Assembly (NCBI GenBank): GCA_013400975.1 | Contig: WBMZ01006360.1 | Coordinates: forward strand, 1 to 64,000 | DNA from: Atrichornis clamosus | Taxonomy: Eukaryota; Chordata; Aves; Passeriformes; Menuridae | Reading direction: 5' to 3' | DNA: 64,000 bases | Shown: positions 22,905 through 35,136 of the stretch, in pieces | Numbering within the stretch: the stretch's first letter is position 1 | Layout: each line of letters begins with the position of its first letter | Translations under genes and position numbers: made by a program | Notes under the pieces: generated by a model | Seen by the model: the letters and a program-made list of their open reading frames with translations, nothing else | Told to the model about the DNA's origin: nothing | The model's database searches: none

Positions 22905-25879
22905 GGTAAATCCAGAGTAGGAGTGGGAGGTGAGCTTGTTTTCTGGGCCTCTTTGGGGCTGCTCAGCCCATGTCTTCTTGCCCTCTAAAGTTTCCCCTAG
23001 AAAATTTTTTTCAGCTGAAGGAAGTTCACTGATGTGCCAGGTAAATGTGTCTGGCAAACATTTGTTTCCTGCTTCATTCCCAAGAGGAATTTATTCTTCA
23101 TTCTAAGGATCCAGCTGCTAATTATAGTAGCATATATTATTAATATATTAATAACTGAATCCTTCTCCACGAATACTGTTAGATGAACAATTTCTGGCAA
23201 GTCCTTTCACCTCGTGATTCTTGTCCTGTCAGCATTCCGAGTGCATGTCCCGTAGGATGAGCACAGATGTGTCATCCGATAGATCCATTAGCCCTTATGA
23301 TCTGACAAATAAAATAACCTGATCTCTGCGAAAGTTAAACCATGAGATCTGCATTCAAGGGGTATTTAAATGTTGCTTGAGAGGAACTGGTCGAAAAAGC
23401 TGTTAACATTAGCTCGGTGCCACCTTTTTTTTCATGGCATTTGACTCTGTAATCCCTATCATTGACTGATGTAAAGCAGAGTGGTCTTAATCTCCTGGGA
23501 AAGGTCCTGGGGAAGCAGAGCAGTGGGAATACTCATGCAAGGAGCTGCTGCAGGGCAAGGGAAGGATTCCTGTCCACACTACACAGTGGACAACGAGAAG
23601 TTAAGAGGTTTCTCTCTCTTGTGAAGAACTGAACGATCATCTGGCACCTGCTGTGACAGCATTTCTCTGCCACTGCCTCTGCAGTTAATCGCTTTCAGAT
23701 AAAGTTGTCCCTTTTTTAAAAGGCTGCTGGTGCAGATGACGTGGGAGGGCAGGAATTCTGCTGGCCATGGGATTGTCCATGTTGGGAAGAGGCGAGATTG
23801 CTCCTGCTGGATCAGAAATCAGGCTGCATTTTAATTTGGAGTAAGGTCGAGGTGTGGGCTGGGGGTCAGTGCTGCTGAGCCCGGTTTCCTGCAGGGGCGG
23901 TGGGCAGGTGTGTACTGCGTGCTCAGCTGCCAGGGCTTTATCCACCCGGGCCTCAGGGCAAGGGGGGTGCATATTTTGGCATTTGCTTTGGGCGGAGGAG
24001 CCCAGGCTGTAGGTTGGCCTGCTAACAAAAGCAGGAATCCATGCAGGATCCTTCAGGAATGGTCAAGGAAAGGAAGCAGGGACCACTTGAGCTAAGCATT
24101 GTAAAAGAACTGCAGCTTGGCAGCGTGGAGCAAGCAGAAGGTAAAACTGCTTTTCCCCAGCCCCGTCCATGCCGAGTTCGTGTGCAATTCCTGTTGCCTT
24201 ACTAATGGGAAGCACTGCCCTGCTGCACGCGCTTCACCCTCGCTCTAACAGCAGGTCCTGCTGGCTCCAGTGCCCGGGTGCCACTGCCTGGATGTTCAGG
24301 GGCTGGGCTTTACTAACTTCGTCATGTTCAGCTACTTCTCTGTGTCCAAAATGGCCATTAAAGCAAAGCATGTACCTGAAATATTTGTAGAGGTCCTGTG
24401 TGTCAGTACAGCTGAGAGCTAATTCAGCACTAAATCAGCTACTCCATTAAATTCTGTGCTCCACAGTACTGACCTGTGGATGTGACAGGTGGAGGAGGCA
24501 AGGAAGCCAGGTAACCTCCCTGAGATTTCTATTGGAAAAGTTTTTGTGCAAACTTAATTAATCTTCTGTCCCTGAGAACAGTGGACACTGGAAATTGAAC
24601 CAAAGCCACATGCTAAGAAATCGCAATGTGAGCTCAGTGGGAAATGGAAATCTTTGATACATTATTAATACTCAGTGATATTTTCTGTAACTCAGCTGGG
24701 GCTGGTCTGAGATCCTGTTCCTTGGAGCTGCTCAGGTGTCTCCTGCTCCCACGAGGTGGCAGTGGAAGGCTGCTGGGATGCACTGGCAGGCAAACGTCGC
24801 TCCTCAGGCTTAGCCAGTTCAGTAGCTGAACCTTCTTTACCAGCATCAAGTTTTGACTTGACTTTATTTTTTAGTTGCAAAAGACAATTTCCCAAATACT
24901 CAGATTTTTGCCAAGTTAATTTTTTTTTCCTTCCGGGATTTTCTGCCCTTGAAAATTTCCTGTTTCAGACAGTGTAAACCAGCTTTTGGGAAAGCTGTAA
25001 CAGGTCTGCTTGAGGTTGTTTAAAATGTCAAATTGTGTTGGTTCACTTGAAAATGAGAGAGATGCTGGCAGAGGCAGGACATTGACATCTTTGCCTTCGT
25101 TTCCTCCATCAGTGGCAGGAGGTGGAGTTCCATCCCGCTCCGGTTCCTGCAGCAGATTTTTAATGCAGTCCCTGACAACTGCAGACAGTGCACGTTGTTC
25201 CCTGTCACAGTGACAACCCACTCAGTGCTTGGTATTGACACCTGAAGTCCTTTGCTGAACACAAACCATTCCAAAATATTCCATCCTGGTGAGCTTTGCA
25301 CTTGTGCTGTGCACAGCAGACACATTCTGTGTCCCAGGGACAGGTCGTGCTGGCAGCTCAGGTGCTGTTGGCTGCCTCTGCTTTGGGCTTGCAGCACTCT
25401 TTTCTCTTACAGAAAGAATTCCTGATTTTTTTTTCATTTTAACAAGTACATTTTCTCTTCTTCTGGCAGAACTTTAAAAGTCTGGGTTCACAGCAACAGT
25501 CGAGGCAGCCAGTTTAGGGAGTGTGATCACTGTGGTGTTTGTTGCCTTTTCACCCTTCACCACAATGCTGAGTGGCACTAATTAATGTGAAGGGATTACA
25601 TTGATCCTTAAATGCTTCTCATCTACGTGCTGACTTCCCCAGCCCCAAACTTTGTGAGCCCTCAGAAGGTACTAATGCTGCATTTTATTCCTCTGGCAGA
25701 GGGAATTCAGGGCTGTGTTCCCAGCTGGATCTGCAATCCAAGCACTCCTCACCTTGTGTTGGAGCAGTCCAGGCTGCCGAGGAGGCGCGAGGAGCTGCCG
25801 TGGGGACACAGTGGGGACGTGGCACAGGAGCAGCTCTGCTGTCTGAAGGACACACACAGAGCTGAACATGGAGCCATGC

Positions 25880-26018
25880 AGTGGTTTGGGTTGGGAGGTT
25901 GGTCAGGACCTTAAAGCTCATCTCGTTCCACCCCCTGCCATGGCAGGGACATCTTCCACTGTCCCAGGTTGCTCCAGGCCCTGTCCAGCCTGGCCTTGGA
26001 CACTTCCAGGGATGTGGT
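25880..26018 (-). repeat. CR1 LINE tail (type A)
   Basis: Reverse-strand copy from GTGGTTTGGGTTGGGAGG to GGACACTTCCAGGGATGTGG. Confidence 0.92.
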
Positions 26019-27038
26019 AGGGGAAAGGACAGGCAAAATCATCCAGAACTCTTTGATGGGAAGTGTTCTTGTAGCATCAGCTGCCGTACATGTAACCTCA
26101 CCCCACTGTAAATGTCCCATGGAAACGGGAATTCTGCAGGGCTAAAGGGTGCTGGTTGTTGCTGGTTGTTTTGATTAACAAAATCACAAGATCACAAGTC
26201 TTTTAATCTCTCAGATCAGCACCTGAACATGTTGAGCAAAGCAAAGCTGTAGGAAATAAAGAAGTTAATCTGCTGCTAGTGAACCTGCTAATCGTACTGT
26301 AAGCAAAGGGCTGAAATTCAGACACTGAAACTTGCACGGGCTGAGAATTCACAGTCCAGATTGAAACACAACAACAGCTCCCAACAGCAAGGGCCTGAAA
26401 ATGGGGAATTCTCAGCTGAGCCTTTTCGAGCCAGCTGTGAAAGGCTTTAGGAGCACAATCCTGTTATCTCTCTGTCCTCAGCTTATTAAATAACTTGGCT
26501 TTGTCAGGCTGTCTTCCCCCTCATTCCCAGCTCCAACACTCGCAGACTCTGATGTGTTATCCTCCTCTCCTGCCTGTTGAAGGGTCCCTCAGAGCACGTC
26601 CAGCTTCTGGCAGTTTCTCTAATGACTATTTCCAGTTGCAGTGGGCTGATGGGCAGAACGGGACAGCACAGGGATAAATTCAGGGAAGAACCAAAACCTG
26701 TTGCTTGGATCAAGAGCAGGAAAGTTTCTTTTTCTGACTTGTTTCTATGTAGTTGCCAATGATTGACTTGCTGCTGGGGACATAGTTCATTATCTAACTT
26801 AAGGAATTGTATTTTGGGAACTGCTGTCAGCATTGTTGCCTGCAAAACTTGCACTTGCTTCTCCTCCCTCCCCCAGCTTATGGACAGTTATTTGCCAATG
26901 GCAGCTGTCCAGTTTGTAGGAATGCATTGCTGGGACGCTGTACTTTTCCAGTTGTTTCCAGGGGAACAGTATTTGTACTTGAGGCCTTTGCTGAGCTTTT
27001 TTTCTTATCTTCCCTTTTTCAGAGTGCACATGAGTTTT

Positions 27039-27087
27039 TTATATACATATATGTATATATAAACATATATATATGTGTGTATGCATG
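27039..27087. repeat. AT/GT microsatellite
   Basis: TATATACATATATGTATATA followed by ATATATATGTGTGTATGCAT; alternating purine-pyrimidine over about 45 bp. Confidence 0.8.
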
Positions 27088-27729
27088 ACAAATAGATATG
27101 TGTGAGACAAAGCCATTTTAAATTACTGTGGGGTTTGGGATAGGGATACTGTACTCTTCTTAAGAAGAGACATTTCAGACAATGAACAGCCACATGGCTT
27201 TCCATGTGCTGAACACATCTCCTTGTGGAAGGAAGCCAAACCTGTGCCCGGCTCCCCTTACCTGTGTTACCCGGGTCTGGAAGAACCAAAAGTCTGTCTT
27301 GGTTTTCAGGAAAACTGGCACTGTTGATTCTGCTCTAGTGAGTGTAGTTCAGAGTCACCCCTAAGCTAGAAAGACATGAGAGGACTTGGAGAGGCCCCCA
27401 GGAAGAGCTTTCCTCCAGACAGCCCCACTGAGCCCCGCCCCAGTTCCCAACCAGCAGAGCCCCATTCCCAGAGACTGGGAACATCTGTAATGATGAACCA
27501 GCTACTGTGTGCAGCTCATGCTTTTACTGTGCTGGCTGCAGGACCTGGATTTATTGGAGAAGGACCTGACAGGAATGGAGGAAACCTGTCATGGCCCAAT
27601 ACAGCTCCTGTGGGGGCGTATCTCAATTTTCAGTCCTGACAGCAGAATGAAATTCCTTGACCCCACTTTGAGAAAAGGGCAGCTGTAGCACTTGGTGAAT
27701 GTTTAGCCTCCACATTTGTTGGCAGGTTT

Positions 27730-27895
27730 TTATAGAATGCCAGAAGGGTTTGCATTTGAAGGTAACTTAATGCTCATCCCATTCCACCCCCTACCATGGG
27801 CGGGGCCAACTTCCACTATCCCAGGTTGCTCCAAGCCCCATCCAACCTGGCCTTGGACACTTCCAGGGATGGGACAGCCACAGCTTCTCTGACAC
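27730..27895 (-). repeat. CR1 LINE tail (type A)
   Basis: Reverse-strand copy beginning TATAGAATGCCAGAAGGGTT and ending GCCACAGCTTCTCTG. Confidence 0.92.
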
Positions 27896-30600
27896 CTGTA
27901 GGTGATGTAAAACTCCAAGTTTTGCATGTTCTCACTGTTCCTTCTGGGTGATGTTCTGCCAGAGGGCTCCGTGGTGGTGGATGGTGTTTGCCAGAAACAC
28001 TTCAAGCTCCAAGTGCCTGAAGGAGTTCAGGACAGCAGGAAAGGAGACCAGTGTTGTAAAGCGATTATCAGAAGTCTGTGTGTTTCTTGGAGAAATTTAT
28101 CTTTCCTTCTTGTTACCTGTGCACCAATCAACAGGGGATTGTAACTTCTTTTTCTGCATAATTCACTCTTCACCTGGGAGGGGTTTCTCCTTACAATGTG
28201 TTTTTTTTTATTTTTCTCTGGCCAGGGTTCTCTAACATACAGATTTGCTCCTGTATTCCTGGTTTACCAGCCTACATATCAAGCCTTCCTATTTCCCAGG
28301 AATCTCCCCTTCTATTAGTATTTTAGTGCATCTCCTTTTGCCTTGATATGGTGATGAGTAATTAGGATCCATCTTTGTGTCTCATGGTCCTCATTGGAAA
28401 AGCTGACAGAGAAAAGGAGGTATTTTCTTGAAAATAGGCAGAATTAAGTGGGAGCCAGCTTCATCATTCAGTTACCAGGTTTTTTCCTCATTAAAACACA
28501 AACCAGAAGCCTGTACCTCTCCCGTGGCAGCAGGACGCACTTGTCTCTGTCTGTGAGAGCTGTAAACCTCTGCAGTGGTTTTGCTGACTCTCACATACAC
28601 ATCTTGAACAATTTCTATTCTGCTCCTTGAACTTACAGCCAAAACTCTGGTAAAAATCTGTTCTGCTTTATATGTGCCTTGAGCATGGTGTGGTGGCTGC
28701 TCTTATTTCACGTATTTCTCAGAGAAAGCTTATTGCAAGGAAACACAACACATAGGGCTGTTCCTTTGAAGATCTTCTTGGCTCCTGAGATATTTGCTTG
28801 AATTAATTGGATAATACAGGCACTGCACTTGAGCAAGCAGTGTGTTCCTTTAAAACGTAATTAAAAACTCCATGGATTGTTCAGAGGCTGCCTCACAGCC
28901 CATTTGGTGCCTGTGCCCTGCAGCCCGCTGTGCTCTGCAGTGTTTCTGCTTTGGAGAGCAGCGTGTTGCTCTGCCTGTGCCATCCAGCCCAGCCCAGCCC
29001 TGAGCTGCGTCCGACTTGGTCTCCTTCCAGTGCATTTGTTCTCCCTTTCTTCCAGCCCATTTAACACACTCAGGTCTCTCAAAATTCAGTTTGTAAGCAA
29101 AGCGAAGCATTGTGAAATCTCTCTTTTCCCTCCCTTCCCCCCAAATTAAAAAGCGAAGCACACGAGACCCCAGGCAGGGCACACCTGGGCCTGCACTGCC
29201 AGCAGGGCCGGGCTGCTGTGTGCAGTCACAGGTACTGACAGCACAGCCCCTGGACCAGGCTGCAGCTGCTCCTCGGAGAAAGCAGCTCTGTCACTGTGCA
29301 GGGGCCCTGCTGACTTGCCTCAGAAAATGTGGTTATCTCATGCTGTAAATGGCTTTGGGTGAGCTCCAGGAAGTGATGAATTGTGTAAATGGAAAGAACC
29401 CAAAAGTTGGCGATCGATAGCGGCTGTGGCCCAGGCTGAGCCGTGCTGACCTGCAGGATGTGCTCAGCTGAAAATGAAGTCCCTGTTACAGGTTGGACTC
29501 CCAAAATTGTTAATGATGCTGTAACATATCTGTATTTTTATATAAATTCTGGGAGAGCAGAGGGAAAAAGCCCAGGAAGATGATGGGGTAAGAGACCCAA
29601 AATGGTTTTTCCCTTGCCATACCCACAGCCAAGCTGTGGCTGAACTGCACCGAGGGAAATCCTGCAGCCTCTGCAAACTCCACAGAGCCTTCCCCATGGC
29701 TGGGGCTGACCTGGTCCCCATAGATTTGCCAAACTTATCCTGAAACTCCTTTGAAAACCTGTTTTGTCCTCTCCCCCATCCATGGCAGGAGCTCAGTATT
29801 GTCTCCTTTTGTGTGCAAAAGCACTTCAGGTGCTGGAAACAGTGACCTGGTGTTGCTCACGTCCCACTGCAGATGTGTAGGTGTTTGAGCCAAATTCCTC
29901 CCTGGGCAAAGGCAGGTCTCACCTTTGCTCCTCTTACTCCCATGTGTGTACAGCATACGTTGAGCTCCTACATACCTGCATCCTCATTGCAGAGTAAATT
30001 CCACTGATTTGAATTCCACTGATTCAAAGCCATTGCAGTAAACTGCCCACCATAGTGAGCTACAAATTTACTTGGTTTATGTATTCCAGGAATTTATATA
30101 TTTTTTACTACTGCTCTGAACTTCATTTGCAGTATATTTTGCAAATGCCTTCTTCCTGTAGGTGGCTTATTGCTTCTGGCTACTGAGCAAACAGCAGCGA
30201 TTCTGCTTGTGTCAAAAGCTGCAGAAAATGCTTATTGTTTCCTTAATGTGCTATTACCTGGACAGTGCACACACTGCAGCAGGCAGAACAGGAGAGCTCA
30301 TGCTCTGCAAAATTAGGAGTTGCATAGCCTTCACTCATCAAACAGCAGCTTTTTTTGTTCATGAAACAGCAGATTCCTGGGAGACAATCGTCCCTCTGAA
30401 GTGGAGGCACTTCCCGTGTTGGCATATCCATCACAGCTTGTGTGTCTGTCTGGATAATCAATGGGAAGAAATGAGCTCCTCTGCAGTGCATCCACATGAG
30501 CTGTGCTCCTCGTGAAGATGATAAATCACAGCCTGGGAGTGCAGCTCTGCGAGCCCTCGGCTGGGGACATCTCCACTGCAGGCAGCTCCCAGGGCACAGT

Positions 30601-30965
30601 TCACAGAACCATGGAATCTCCTGAGCTGGAAGGGACCCACAGGGATCATCCAGTCCGACCCCTGGCCCTGCACAGACACCCCAACAATCCCACCCTGTCC
30701 CTCAGAGCATTGTCCAAGCGCTCCTGAAGCTCTGGCAGCCTTGGGGCCGTGCCCATTCCCTGGGGAGCCTGCTCAGTGCCCACCACCCTCTGGGGGAAAA
30801 ATCTTTTCCTCATATCCATCCTAAACCTTCTTGGCACTGCCTCATGCCATTCCTTTGGGTCTTGTCCCTGCCTCAGAGAGCAGAGATCAGTGCCTGCTCC
30901 TCGGAGTCTCCAGTGCAGCATCCCCAGCACAGACTCTCAATCCTTTGCACTTTCCTTGGCCCCTA
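30601..30965 (-). repeat. CR1 LINE 3' end (type B)
   Basis: Reverse-strand copy, ~365 bp: ATGGAATCTCCTGAGCTGG, CCCTGGCCCTGCACAGACAC, TGGCAGCCTTGGGGCCGTG, CCACCCTCTGGGGGAAAAAT. Confidence 0.92.
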
Positions 30966-32347
30966 GAGATGAGGGATGTTCGGGGCAAAATTTATCAGAT
31001 CAGAATTTATCAGAACCTTACCCCAGGTTCAGGTGAGAAGGCTCTGACGTGTGCCCCACAACCCTGAGGAGATGGGAGGTGACTGGCTGCCATGGATGTC
31101 CCTCCCACAAGCTGAGGAAGCCCTGTGAAGGAGATCCCTCCCTGGAGGTCAGGCTGCATTTGCTGCACAGCTGAGCCAGAGCTGAACACAGGTCCTGAGG
31201 GTGGATAAAACACACCATGGCAGATTATTTTAGAATGATCCAAATTTCCTGATTCTTTGTGATTTTGTCACGGTGGAGCAGTTTAGTGAACTTCTTAATA
31301 AATGTCTTAACATACTAGATCAGATGCAAATCCTCTTCAGCCCGTTACATTTTTTGAAGATGGTCTACTAAAACCAGGAAAAAGTCCAAGGACAAAGTAA
31401 ATGTATTCACCTTCATCCCTCACTTAGCTCATTGCCCTTTGAACCCATCCAGACCTCTGGTACAGTGTTAACCTGGCAGTGATAGACCTGCAAAGCACAT
31501 TCCAGCAGCCTCATCCCTGTACAGTGGGACAGTGTGAATAATCATTCCCTATTAACCAGGCTGAAGAGTCCAATTTAATTAACTGTTCATAAGACTGAAG
31601 TCTCTCCTCCAGCATGGAAATCATTTACTGCTGTGTGCTCCCTGACTCAGAGCACTGCCCAGATCCTCACCAGTTCCTCCCAGTGAATGCCAGGGCAGAG
31701 GGTGCAGTTTATGTATTTTCATATGAATAATTCTTTTGTATTCTCACAGGTTTGATGAAATCCAGTTGTGCCCAGGTCTGTGTTTTAACTGTGGGGTTTT
31801 CAGTGTTAAGGAGCTTGGTTTACACAGAGTGTGAAGGTCATTTCTTTAATTCCATGGCTTTTTCCAAGGTGTGATGCCTGCAGTTCAGCGGTTCCTGGCG
31901 TGATGGGTTTCATATTGATGAAGGCAGCAGATTGCAGGAATATGATCATGACTGTAATGACAGGAAGGAGGGTCTGAGGAATGCACCAGCACAGGATTTC
32001 TGTTCTGAGATCTTTATCTGAACAAGAGAGGGTTTGTGGGGAGTCGGGGTTTTTTTCTACTAATGCAGTGACTTGGAATGGAGCAAATAACGTGCAGAAT
32101 AGGTGCACCTTTTTAATAGAACATGTCCAACACTAAAGGGTTTATTTAGAGGCTCTGGGGAGAAGGTGCTGTGAACATGTGTGTATCATGTGGGGAAGTT
32201 GTCCCAAAGCAGCAGCGGTGGTAGATGGAGCTAAAATTAATTTTTGTCCATAAGAAAGAGAATAATAGCTCAGGAGTCTGCAGAGACAGGAAGGCAGAGC
32301 ATCTGCTTTTACTTTAACCTCTTCTGCACCTTTTTTCTTTTTTCCAG

Positions 32348-32438
32348 GTCATATCTGACTCCAGTGCGGGATGAGGAGGCGGAATCACTGAGGAAGGCGC
32401 GATCCAGGCAGGCCCGGCAGACTCGCAGGTCTACCCAG
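32348..32438 (+). CDS. PPP1R12B: PPP1R12B exon: SYLTPVRDEE…RRSTQ inhibitory site
   Basis: 91-nt exon; G completes Arg, then SYLTPVRDEEAESLRKARSR and QARQTRRSTQ. Identical in this stretch to human MYPT2 as I recall it. The Thr of RRSTQ (codon 32433-32435) corresponds to MYPT1 Thr696 and human MYPT2 Thr646, the main ROCK-type inhibitory phosphorylation site. The exon ends right after the Gln codon, in phase 0, at the donor gtaaag. Confidence 0.98.
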
Positions 32439-32490
32439 GTAAAGAATGGAAATGCTCGCATTTGTGTGCGGGGTGAAGAGAGCTGATGGA

Positions 32491-32659
32491 TTGGTTGCCC
32501 AGAGAAGCTGTGGCTGCCCCATCCCTGGAGGTGTCCAAGGCCAGGTTGGAGAGGGCTTAGAGCAACCTGGGATAGTAGAAGGTGTCCCTGCCCATGGCAG
32601 GGCGTGAATGAGATGAGCTTTAATGTCCCTTCCAACCCAAACCATTCCATGATTCTGTA
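32491..32659 (+). repeat. CR1 LINE tail (type A)
   Basis: GAAGCTGTGGCTGCCCCATC through CCCATGGCAGGGCGTG to CCATTCCATGATTCTGT; inserted ~50 bp after the donor. Confidence 0.93.
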
Positions 32660-33020
32660 AAGAGGCAGCATTTTCTTCTGCTCTTATATTATTTCATAAA
32701 ACAGGGGACACGTCTGCACTCACACTGTTTTGAAGAGGTTCTGGCATAAGTTTCTGCAGTTATTCCTAAGCCTTCCCTTAGACATACATGAGTTAGATTT
32801 CCAAGCTTTCCTTTCTGCACTGTATCTGCCCCTTAGTCTGTAGTGTGAACACACATATTTGGGTTGCTTTGAGTCAGTGATTATGTCAAAACACTGAGAA
32901 ATACAGTAAAGGCAACAGAATTCTTCCTTTGCTCTTACTGTAGAGATGAAACATGAGCCTGACCAAATGTGAGTCTGTGGAATTTTAAACTGACCTGGAA
33001 GACTGGAAATCTAATTTCTG

Positions 33021-33379
33021 CCTGGAGAAGTCTCCAGGGAGACTTTAGAGCCCCTTCCAGTGCCTAAAGGGGCTCCAGGAGAACTGGAGAGGCACTTTGG
33101 ACAAGGGCCTGGAGTGCCAGGACAAGGGGGAATGGCTTCCCAGTGCCAGAGGGAGGGGTAGATGGGATATTGGGAAGAAATTCTTCCTGTTGGGATGGTG
33201 GGGTCCGGGCACAGGTTGCTCAGAGAAGCTGTGGCTGGCCCATCCTTGGAAGTGTCCAAGGCCAGGTTGGCGGGGCTTGGAGCACCCTGGGATAGTGGAA
33301 GGTGTCCCTGCCCGTGGCAGGGGTGGCACTGGATGAGCTTTGAGGTCCCTTCCAGCCCAAACCAGTGGGGGATTCCGTG
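33021..33379 (+). repeat. CR1 LINE 3' end (type A)
   Basis: ~360 bp copy from CTGGAGAAGTCTCCAGGGAG to the degenerate tail AGCCCAAACCAGTGGGGGAT. The tail abuts the last ~30 bp of the intron. Confidence 0.92.
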
Positions 33380-33409
33380 CGTAAGCTGAAGCACGCTGTG
33401 TCCCTGCAG

Positions 33410-33592
33410 GGGGTGACCCTGACGGACCTGCAGGAGGCCGAGCGCACGTTCAGCCGCTCGCGGGCGGAGCGCCAGGCGCAGGAGCCGCGGGAGCCGCCGG
33501 AGCCGCCGGAGCTGCACAGCGACGCCGGTGTTCTGTACGGCGGCCAGAGGCAGGAGAGCCGCGCACGGTGGAGCAGGAGTGCGGATGAGGAG
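33410..33592 (+). CDS. PPP1R12B: PPP1R12B exon: GVTLTDLQEAERTFSRSRAE
   Basis: 183-nt phase 0-0 exon. GVTLTDLQEAERTFSRSRAE and RQAQEPRE match human MYPT2; this completes the RRSTQ|GVTL phospho-site context. It then diverges into a Pro/Glu run (PREPPEPPEPPELHSDAG, built from repeated GAGCCGCCG-like units) and VLYGGQRQESRARWSRSADE. Very GC- and CpG-rich compared with the rest of the window. The donor GAG|gtgacc is weak. Confidence 0.95.
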
Positions 33593-34301
33593 GTGACCCC
33601 TCTGCCCCAGTACTCATTGTTTCAGAGCCCGTGAAACCATTTAGGGCATCTGAGATCAGGAGAAATTCTTTTGGGGTTATCTTTTTATTTTAAGGGGGGC
33701 AGAGTAGCTGGAAGCACTGCTGGCTGAGGAGCAGCACCTCAGCACGGGGGAGGTCGATCTGGAGGTGCTGGAGCTTAGCTGTGCCTTTGCTCTCCTCTGG
33801 GAATTTCACCTTTCTGTCTCTTGCCAGAAAATAAGATTGTGTAAATCCCAGAAAGTGGAATGAGAACGCTAATGATAGAAATGTGGCCTGGATCCATCCT
33901 TGCTGTGCAGTCTGGGCAGAGGCTTTGTGTTCACATTTTTCCACAGATATTCCATGTGTAATGGAAGGCTGGACAGACCAGTGGCTGCTGCCACCACCTC
34001 TGTTTTTTCACTCTAAATCATTTATTTCTATTAGATAACTTGTTTGTCCTACCATCAGCTGTAGGGACAAAGGGATTTATCCCAGATCTCCCAGCTATTG
34101 AGGCTGCTTTCACACTGTAGCTATACAATGATTTTAACATTCATCCCTATCTGATGGAATGAACCTATTCTGGCGAATGCAGATGATCACTTCCAGCATC
34201 AGTGAAGAAAACATTGTGCTCTGAAAGATTACTGCATTCTCTGAAATCCAAAGTCTGCTACTTGATGGTACCATTTTTCTGTTGTGGCTCTTTGTTTCTA
34301 G
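33593..34301 (+). other. PPP1R12B: PPP1R12B intron (709 bp)
   Basis: No repeat or other element recognised; acceptor ctctttgtttctag. Confidence 0.85.
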
Positions 34302-34485
34302 TCCGTCTATCGGCGACTGAGGGGCCCAGCGCAGCCCGACAAACCTACGACACCTGTGTCTCCTTCCACAGCAGCTCCTCTGCTCTACACAAGTTCATAC
34401 CTGACTCGAACTAATAAATATCTAGGGCTGGACTCTGTGAACCCAGCAGACTTCAGAGGGGCATCCACAGAGATGGAGAAAAATG
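34302..34485 (+). CDS. PPP1R12B: PPP1R12B exon: GPAQPDKPTTPVSPSTAAP
   Basis: 184-nt exon. SVYRRLRGPAQPDKPTTPVS, PSTAAPLLYTSSYLTRTNKY, LGLDSVNPADFRGASTEMEK, N plus one base. Human MYPT2 has RLRCPAQPDKPTTPASPS and LYTSSHLLWTNR. Low-complexity Ser/Thr/Pro linker. Donor gtatgt at 34486. Confidence 0.95.
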
Positions 34486-35023
34486 GTATGTACCAGGAGA
34501 GGGAAGAACAGGCAAAGCTCAAGGGTTTTTATGTGTTTGAGAACTTCCAGTGTGTACAGATAGAACAAGTTTACTTGTTACTCTGAGGGGAACTGCTGCC
34601 TCACAAAACAAATGTTGTTTGTTTAAATGAAGTTAAGCAAATTCATGTTGCTTGTAACAGAAGGATAAAAGGATATTTTCCATTTTGGATAAATAAATGA
34701 GACAGTGATCCATGGAGCATTTAGATATTAGAGCTGGAAGAAGAGGTTCCCCTAGTACAGTTTATCCTCAGAACAGGAGTAAGTCAGGATGACTTGGGCA
34801 GAGCTGGCAGCTGAGGTAGCCTCCCTGGCTCTGATGAGGGAAGGAGTGTGAGTATCCAGCTGTAGTAGGACGCTGAGATTCCATTTCATTTGGTTTAACA
34901 ACTCCTTTGTAATATAACACAAGGCAGGATGACCTTGATCATGCTTGAAAAGAACCCCAGAACCTTAGCAAAAGCACAGATGTAAATGACGGAAACCAAA
35001 GCAGTCTTTCTTTGCCTGGCCAG
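34486..35023 (+). other. PPP1R12B: PPP1R12B intron (538 bp)
   Basis: No repeat or other element recognised; acceptor ctttgcctggccag. Confidence 0.85.
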
Positions 35024-35136
35024 AGTGTGAAGATCAGGATTCAGATGACAGATCCCTGAACAAGCAGTCGATCCGAGAGCGGCGGCGGCCCAAAGAGAGG
35101 CGGAGAGGCACCGGCATCATCTTCTCAACAAAAGAT
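35024..35136 (+). CDS. PPP1R12B: PPP1R12B exon: SIRERRRPKERRRGTG second inhibitory site
   Basis: 113-nt exon. Completes Glu, then CEDQDSDDRSLNKQ, SIRERRRPKERRRGTG, IIFSTKD. It corresponds to the MYPT1 segment SIRERRRPREKRRSTGVSFW, whose Thr (853) is the second ROCK site; the equivalent Thr codon here is 35110-35112. The Trp of the family motif F-W-T is Ser (codon TCA, 35125-35127) in this copy. Highly basic RERRR…ERRR stretch. Donor gtaagt. Confidence 0.97.

Larger units (their letters stand above)
19139..32347 (+). other. PPP1R12B: PPP1R12B intron (13.2 kb)
   Basis: Largest closed intron of the window. It holds CR1 copies at 22769-22904 (+), 25880-26018 (-), 27730-27895 (-) and 30601-30965 (-), a 19-bp tandem pair (20051-20088) and an AT/GT microsatellite (27039-27087). 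Human MYPT2 joins the flanking segments (EKRR-SYLTPV) directly, so no exon is expected inside. 19139-20050, 20089-22768, 22905-25879, 26019-27038, 27896-30600 and 30966-32347 show nothing I can name. Confidence 0.85.
32439..33409 (+). other. PPP1R12B: PPP1R12B intron (971 bp)
   Basis: About half is CR1: 32491-32659 and 33021-33379, both plus strand. 32660-33020 has nothing recognisable. The second CR1 ends only ~30 bp before the acceptor. Confidence 0.88.

Noticed and set aside
27039..27087. Promoter-like TATA stretch
   Set aside because: Simple AT/GT microsatellite deep in an intron, with no other promoter sign.
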